Origin: Bin55 sp965205965
GTDB lineage: Bacteria > Pseudomonadota > Gammaproteobacteria > Pseudomonadales > Azotimanducaceae
Reading direction: 5' to 3'
Length of the DNA stretch: 64,000 bases
Assembly: GCA_965205965.1 (NCBI GenBank)
Contig: CBDBHT010000006.1
Location: forward strand, 558,001 to 622,000
In this document: one piece after another, positions 59,818 through 64,000 of the stretch
Layout: the number at the start of each line of letters is the position of its first letter
How positions within the stretch are numbered: position 1 is the stretch's first letter
Position numbers and translations under genes: made by a program
Notes under the pieces: generated by a model
The model's input: only the letters and a program-made list of their open reading frames with translations
Told to the model about the DNA's origin: nothing
Database searches by the model: none

Positions 59818-62354
59818 AATGGCATTCGTTTAGTGAATTTTGCCATTCGGTTAAGGATTCGGTCTTGGGCCTTGGTTATCCGCTGATTTTTTATTCCGTT
59901 TTAGCGAGTTGCCGGTGCCGGTGCTCCCCTGCTTCACTGCCACTTTCCGACCGGTTTTCGGGATCGCCGTTCATAGGACCTACCCGGATGGAGCCGTTGC
60001 CGACACCGGACGATCTCGCCGACCATACGAGTCACGGTTTCCCGGAGGGCGGATGCATGCTGAAGTAGCAGGCTCTCGATGTTGGCCGCCACCGCCGCAA
60101 GTCCGTGCTTGAAATTCGTCTGCATCAGCGGCTTGCCGTCGTTCGGCAGCCCCCCGTTCAAAGGATCCTCGCCGTGGTTGGCGAACAGCCGGGTCATGGC
60201 AATGAGGGTGAAGCACATGCATACAGTTCCTGTTTCACGCCGCGTTCGCTTTGCCCATGAAAGTCCTCAACCTCCATCAGCCGTTTGGATACCTTGTACA
60301 GTTCCTCGATGCCCCATCTCGCGTGATACAGATCCGACAGTTGGTCGATGGAATACTGGTCCCGGTCCAGCAGGGTCGTGCCCAGGATGAAGACGGTATC
60401 GCCCACGGCATATTGCACCAGCCGCAAGCGGTGCGGGCCGAATGCGGCTCCGGGGTTCCTTCGGCGTAGTCGGGGAACGACCTCGATGACCGTATCCCGG
60501 CGGCTGTCGTGGATGAAGCGGTCGACATCGATACCGGTTTTCCGTTGCATCCGGAACACCGCGTGCAGTCCCCGGATCGCATGCGCGTGCAGCATCTCGT
60601 AGGAATAATAGCCCCGGTCATAGACCACCACATCGTTCGCCGACAACACGTTCAGGTGGGCCAGTGCCGCCGCGCGCTCGTTTCCATGCGCATGCAGGTC
60701 GAAGTCGACCGGTAGTCGGGCCTGCAGCCGATACAGGCAACTCACCAGACCCTGCGGATAATGGGCACCGTCTACCGGCGTCCGCCAGCCTTCATGCACC
60801 CGTCCACGCGGCAGGTTCAGGGAATTTCCATCGACCGCAAACACCCGATGCCCTTGCCACCGCCAATCCGTGTCGGGACGGGCTTTCCGTGCGGGCCGGG
60901 GTCGGCCTTCGGCGTCGAAGAGCACCTTGAGGATTGCCTGGTGCAAGGTCTTGAACAGCTGCTCGTCCAGCCTGGCCCGGGCACTGCAGATGGAGGACGG
61001 CGACACCGGAGCCAGCTGTGGCAGTTCGATCCCCATCGTCCGGCACTGCCCCCACAGTTCGGCCAGCGTGGTCGCATATCCTGGACGCCCCTTCGAGAAC
61101 ACCAACCGGAAAACGAACAGCACGACCACCAGCGTGTTCAGCACGCGCCGCCGCCGCCGCCAGAGCCGGTCATGCCGGTTGGCGACACCTACGAGCGTCT
61201 CGACGATGATTCCGCTCCAGAGCCGGACAAACGCATCCTCCGGAGCCAAGACTGTTGCCGGCGACCTGCGGGAACGGCGTCCGGATCGACGGGAGCCGGT
61301 CAGCAGCACCTGCTTCCAGTCTCTCGTCAGCGGATACAGGTAAACGTCCTTCGGCGTCCTGCCTGCCTCCGACGCACTCGCCTTGCGTCCCTTCGTCCGG
61401 CCCATGCACTGCCAGTTGGCCGCACGGTAGCAGGTCCCCCGGTACTTCGCCGGATCCACAAAGGTCTCCGCCAGTACCGGCTCCAGGCCGTGCCGCTCCT
61501 TCCAGTCCCCGGGCAGCCGCCGAACCGCCATCGACAGGGCCTTCGAGGCCAGATACGGAACCCGAACCCAAGGGAAGATCAAGAACCGGGAGTTGCTCAC
61601 CACCCCCTTCAGACGCTTCGCCCGATCCCGATCCCGCCAGCCAATCCAGGCGTCACGACAGGGCAGCCGGGTCGTGCCCGCCTCAAACAGCAGACAGCCC
61701 AGCTTGCGACCCCGACGATCCCGCAGCCAGTAGCGCAGGAAACAGCCGAACGGATGCCGGTAACCCAGCTCATGATGCCGATCCACCAATTCCTTCCATT
61801 CCTCAACAGCCTCCCCCTCCGCCACAACCTCCAGTTCCAGCGGCATCAGCTCCTTCAACTCACACTCTATGGCGGAGCCCGGATCCGAGCGACTCGTATG
61901 CCGCGGTCTCCGACCCCCGGTTCCCGTTCTCGATCCCGGTCGCTTCGCCGGCAGCGACACGATGCCGCAGGCCTCCAGCTGCTCCAGCATCCGCAGACAG
62001 GACCCTAGTCGATCCCGACCCTTCGGCGTGAACCAGCCCAAATGAGTGCACAGGGTGGCAGCCAACTCATGGCGGCTCAGTGCCGGAAACATTTTCACCG
62101 TCTTCTGAAGGTCCGCAATCTGACGGCGGGTCAGCCGCGTGCCACAGAAGGTGGTCGACTTCAGGTTCTCGATTCGGGAATCCATCACGTTTGCACCAGA
62201 GATAATCTAACTAAGCGTAGATTGCCATAACCCATGCTGAAACGTAAGTGTTTTTGAAGAACCCTAAAAGAACTGAATATGTTTCAGTATATCAACCGGT
62301 TACACGACATCCTCAAAGACCAGGATCCCTTTCCGCTAATCCGAATGCCATTGA
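59818..62354 (-). mobile_element. DruA-IS4 element, complete
   Basis: Inverted ends CAATGGCATTCG(T/G)(T/A)TTA at both sides bound 2537 bp. It contains one long gene on the minus strand, interrupted once by a 2-bp insertion. Partial copies with the same ends are at 24999, 30101, 31321 and 33589, and solitary ends at 26129 and 34938. Confidence 0.8.
59934..62188 (-). pseudogene. DruA (DUF4338) domain fused to an IS4 DDE transposase, one frameshift
   Basis: 664 residues are open from 62188 to the shift at about 60213; GT is duplicated after YAC, and the last 90 residues follow in another frame to 59934. Residues about 1-290 match the DruA/DUF4338 domain: LTRRQIADLQKTVKMFPALSRHELAATLC, WKELVDRHHELGYRHPFGCFLRYWLRDRRGRKLGCLLFEAG, WIGW, SRFLIFPWVRVPYLASKALSM, FVDPAKYRGTCYRAANW and PKDVYLYPL. 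Residues about 330-750 are an IS4 transposase: VFAVDGNSLNLP (Asp near 447), VVVYDRGYYSYEML (Asp near 520), YHARWGIEELYKVSK (Y-x2-R-x3-E-x6-K near 621). DruA is a component of the Druantia phage-defence system; its role in an IS is unknown. Confidence 0.8.
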
Positions 62355-62827
62355 GTGTCCACCGCGCGCAGGGTCACGGTGCGCTGCAGGGCTTCGACCC
62401 AGCACCCGGTCTTGAGCAGCCGGAACCAGTCTTCGATGCGCCAGTGTAGACGATACCACTCCAGCATCTGCAGTCTGGTCAGCAGCCACTATAAAGAAGT
62501 TAAGCTGTACTTATGTGTAATCGGCAGACTGCGGCGGCAGGAGGGTCGTCTGGCGACCATCCGTCAAGCGAAGGAGCGTCCGTCTGGAGGAGCAGGAGGT
62601 GCACCGGCGGGTACTTCGGGGTCGGATCGGGATCCGAGGAAGATGGGGGAATCTGCGTCCAAGCTGGCAGCGTTCCGGAGGATCATGTGGAAGGCAATGT
62701 CACCGACCCGGACAGTCGGGTCATGAAGACCGGAGCGGGCTGGCAACAGGGTTACAATGCACAAGCTGCGGTGGCCGGCGGCGAGAGCAGTAGTTGTGTC
62801 AAGAATTTTCTGCAATTTCCAGTGGGA

Positions 62828-62861
62828 GCGGAGACCCGCCCATATGGGCGGGTCTCCGCTC
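62828..62861. terminator. palindromic hairpin at the IS256 3' edge, copy 2
   Basis: The same perfect stem-loop as at 31663-31696 (AGCGGAGACCCGCCC, ATAT loop), 22 bp after the transposase stop. Confidence 0.5.
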
Positions 62862-62882
62862 GGCGCGAAATTTTCGGGCGTT

Positions 62883-64000
62883 TCATGCCGCCTCCTGCCA
62901 TGTCTCGGATTCCGGTTCGGATGCGCGAACCACGCCGATCCGGTCATATAGATAACGCTGCCCCGTCAGCCACCGCTCATGGGTCTCCGCCGCAAGTGCC
63001 AAGATCAGACGCAGACAGGACTCCGCGTTCGGGAAGATCCTGACGACACGCGTGCGCCGTCGGAGCTCCTCGTTGTACCGCTCCAGCATGTTCGTGGACT
63101 TCATCCGCAGGCGATGTTCCCTAGGCAGCCGATACACCGTCAGCGTCTCCTCGACATGATCCTCGACCCATTCCACTAGCCTGCCAAACCCTTTCTCATC
63201 GCCCCAACGGCCTACCCAGGCACCCAGTGCCTCACGAGCCTCCCCGACATGCTCACAGCCCCACAACCGTTTCAAACCCTCCAGACACGCGGGATCAGCA
63301 CTCCGGGACAGCTTGTCCCTGGCATTGCGCAGAAAATGGACGCAGCACCGTTGCCACAACGCGGTCGGCAACACTTTCGAGATCGCATGCTTCAATCCCT
63401 CATGACTGTCCGAGACCACATACTCGACTCCCCGCAGGCCACGTCCCTTCAGATGCGAGAGGAATTCCGTCCACGACCCCTCGCTTTCCCGGTTCGCCAC
63501 TTCCACCGCCAGCACCTGACGCCGACCCTCGCCGTCAATCCCGATGGCAATCTGCACTGCCCGGGAACGCACCGAGCCCTCCTCACGCACCTTCTCATAC
63601 CGGGCATCCAGCAACACATACGGATACGCTTCCTCCAGCCGACGTTCCGCAAACGCCTTCAGCGACGCGTCCAGCTTCGACACCATGGCCGAGATCGTCG
63701 CCGGCGAAAACTCGTGACCGCACAGACCCTCCGCCAGTCGGCTCACCCGACGCGTCGAGACCCCCTGCACATACATCTCCGACAGCACCGCCACCAGGGC
63801 CTTCTCCGAACGCTGATAGCGCTCGAACACCCGCGTGCTGAACTGGCCGCTGCGTTCCTGCGGAACTCTCAGTTCGATCTCGCCCACCTTCATCGTCAGA
63901 TCGCGCCGGTAGTATCCAGAACGGTAGCCCTGACGCGTCTGCGTCCGCTCGCTCTTGCCCGCTCCCGGAAACTCCGTCATCTCACTCTCCAGAACCTCGT
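62883..64000 (-). CDS. IS256-family (mutator) transposase, 5' end beyond the window
   Basis: 373 residues visible, uninterrupted, entering from the right edge. MTEFPGAGKSERTQTRQGYRSGYYRRDLTMKVGEIELRVPQERSGQFSTRVFERYQRSEKALVAVLSEMYVQGVSTRRVSRLAEGLCGHEF is followed by LLDARYEKVREEG (first catalytic Asp), YVVSDSHEGLKHAISKVLPTALWQRCCVHFLRN (second Asp and the C/H motif) and KSTNMLERYNEELRRRTRVVRIFPN (Glu). All catalytic parts are in frame, unlike copy 1. Only about the first 30 residues are missing. Probably functional. Confidence 0.9.
   Translation of the reverse strand, partial: EVLESEMTEFPGAGKSERTQTRQGYRSGYYRRDLTMKVGEIELRVPQERSGQFSTRVFERYQRSEKALVAVLSEMYVQGVSTRRVSRLAEGLCGHEFSPATISAMVSKLDASLKAFAERRLEEAYPYVLLDARYEKVREEGSVRSRAVQIAIGIDGEGRRQVLAVEVANRESEGSWTEFLSHLKGRGLRGVEYVVSDSHEGLKHAISKVLPTALWQRCCVHFLRNARDKLSRSADPACLEGLKRLWGCEHVGEAREALGAWVGRWGDEKGFGRLVEWVEDHVEETLTVYRLPREHRLRMKSTNMLERYNEELRRRTRVVRIFPNAESCLRLILALAAETHERWLTGQRYLYDRIGVVRASEPESETWQEAA

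Larger units (their letters stand above)
62790..64000 (-). mobile_element. IS256-family element, copy 2 (runs off the window)
   Basis: Same 3' edge (GTTGTGTCAAGAATTTTCTG) and the same 34-bp palindrome as copy 1. Contains the transposase described at 62883. The 5' end lies beyond the window. Confidence 0.75.

Noticed and set aside
60761..62008. 415-codon ORF on the plus strand
   Set aside because: It lies wholly opposite the DruA-IS4 gene, is low-complexity and rich in Pro, Arg and Gln, and has no recognisable family; it is a shadow of high-GC coding sequence. The same applies to the long antisense frames at 23537-25201 and 45297-46130.
1..64000. tRNA or rRNA genes
   Set aside because: No convincing cloverleaf or rRNA sequence was found by eye; a tRNA scan would be decisive.

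Overview
The window looks like part of a gammaproteobacterial chromosome. The evidence is a UvrD with the C-terminal RNA-polymerase-binding domain, short c5-type cytochromes, an AhcY of the proteobacterial type, a fused indolepyruvate ferredoxin oxidoreductase, TRAP and Dpp-type uptake systems and paired Lrp regulators. About half of the window is insertion-sequence (IS) debris. The host genes are moderately AT-rich and intact, while the IS debris is GC-rich, mosaic and mostly frameshifted. That pattern fits a host-associated or recently bottlenecked lineage, but this is inference and no species can be named.

Layout. 1-3090: end of a peptide/nickel-type ABC uptake operon (binding protein, two permeases) whose ATPase genes are not present downstream. 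3371-4400: IS1380 debris split by a small inverted-repeat element. 4496-5924: promoter, 20-codon leader ORF, a run of 14 C, then a heme-oxygenase-like diiron protein and a STAS protein. 6191-9303: IS debris including an IS630 element with perfect ends. 9438-12806: uvrD followed 3 bp later by a TRAP binding protein. 13590-17932: IS debris around a frameshifted copy of a 1.69 kb element (IS-A here) and the remains of a helix-hairpin-helix gene. 17972-19814: a compact three-gene operon of sporadically distributed proteins headed by a TIGR04255-family member. 20757-26850: IS debris around a gene with a HEPN-like motif and its decayed partner, then an intact IS1380 transposase.

27045-37886: two nearly identical metzincin (M66/StcE-like) lipoprotein genes in inverted orientation, enclosing 6.5 kb of IS1202-type, DruA-IS4 and IS256 fragments. 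Their flanking domains are almost the same but the catalytic region differs. 38801-48088: CBS protein, ahcY, two small cytochromes, and a split MgtE-type magnesium transport operon whose first, mechanosensitive-channel-like gene is interrupted by an intact IS-A with a 9-bp target duplication. 48152-57102: an amino-acid catabolism module (2-oxoacid ferredoxin oxidoreductase, acyl-CoA carboxylase beta subunit, class III aminotransferase, alanine dehydrogenase) with two divergent Lrp/AsnC regulators. The likely logic is transamination to alanine, regeneration of pyruvate by alanine dehydrogenase, and conversion of the 2-oxoacid to acyl-CoA. 57125-64000: IS5, ISAs1, a complete DruA-IS4 fusion element and an IS256 copy that runs off the window.

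Most unusual items: the fusion of a Druantia DruA (DUF4338) domain with an IS4 DDE transposase; the inverted metzincin pair with a diversified catalytic core; the poly-C tract that could switch the diiron/STAS operon; the TIGR04255 operon; and two non-coding mobile repeat families (about 118 bp with at least ten copies, and about 150 bp with two copies) that target the IS debris itself.
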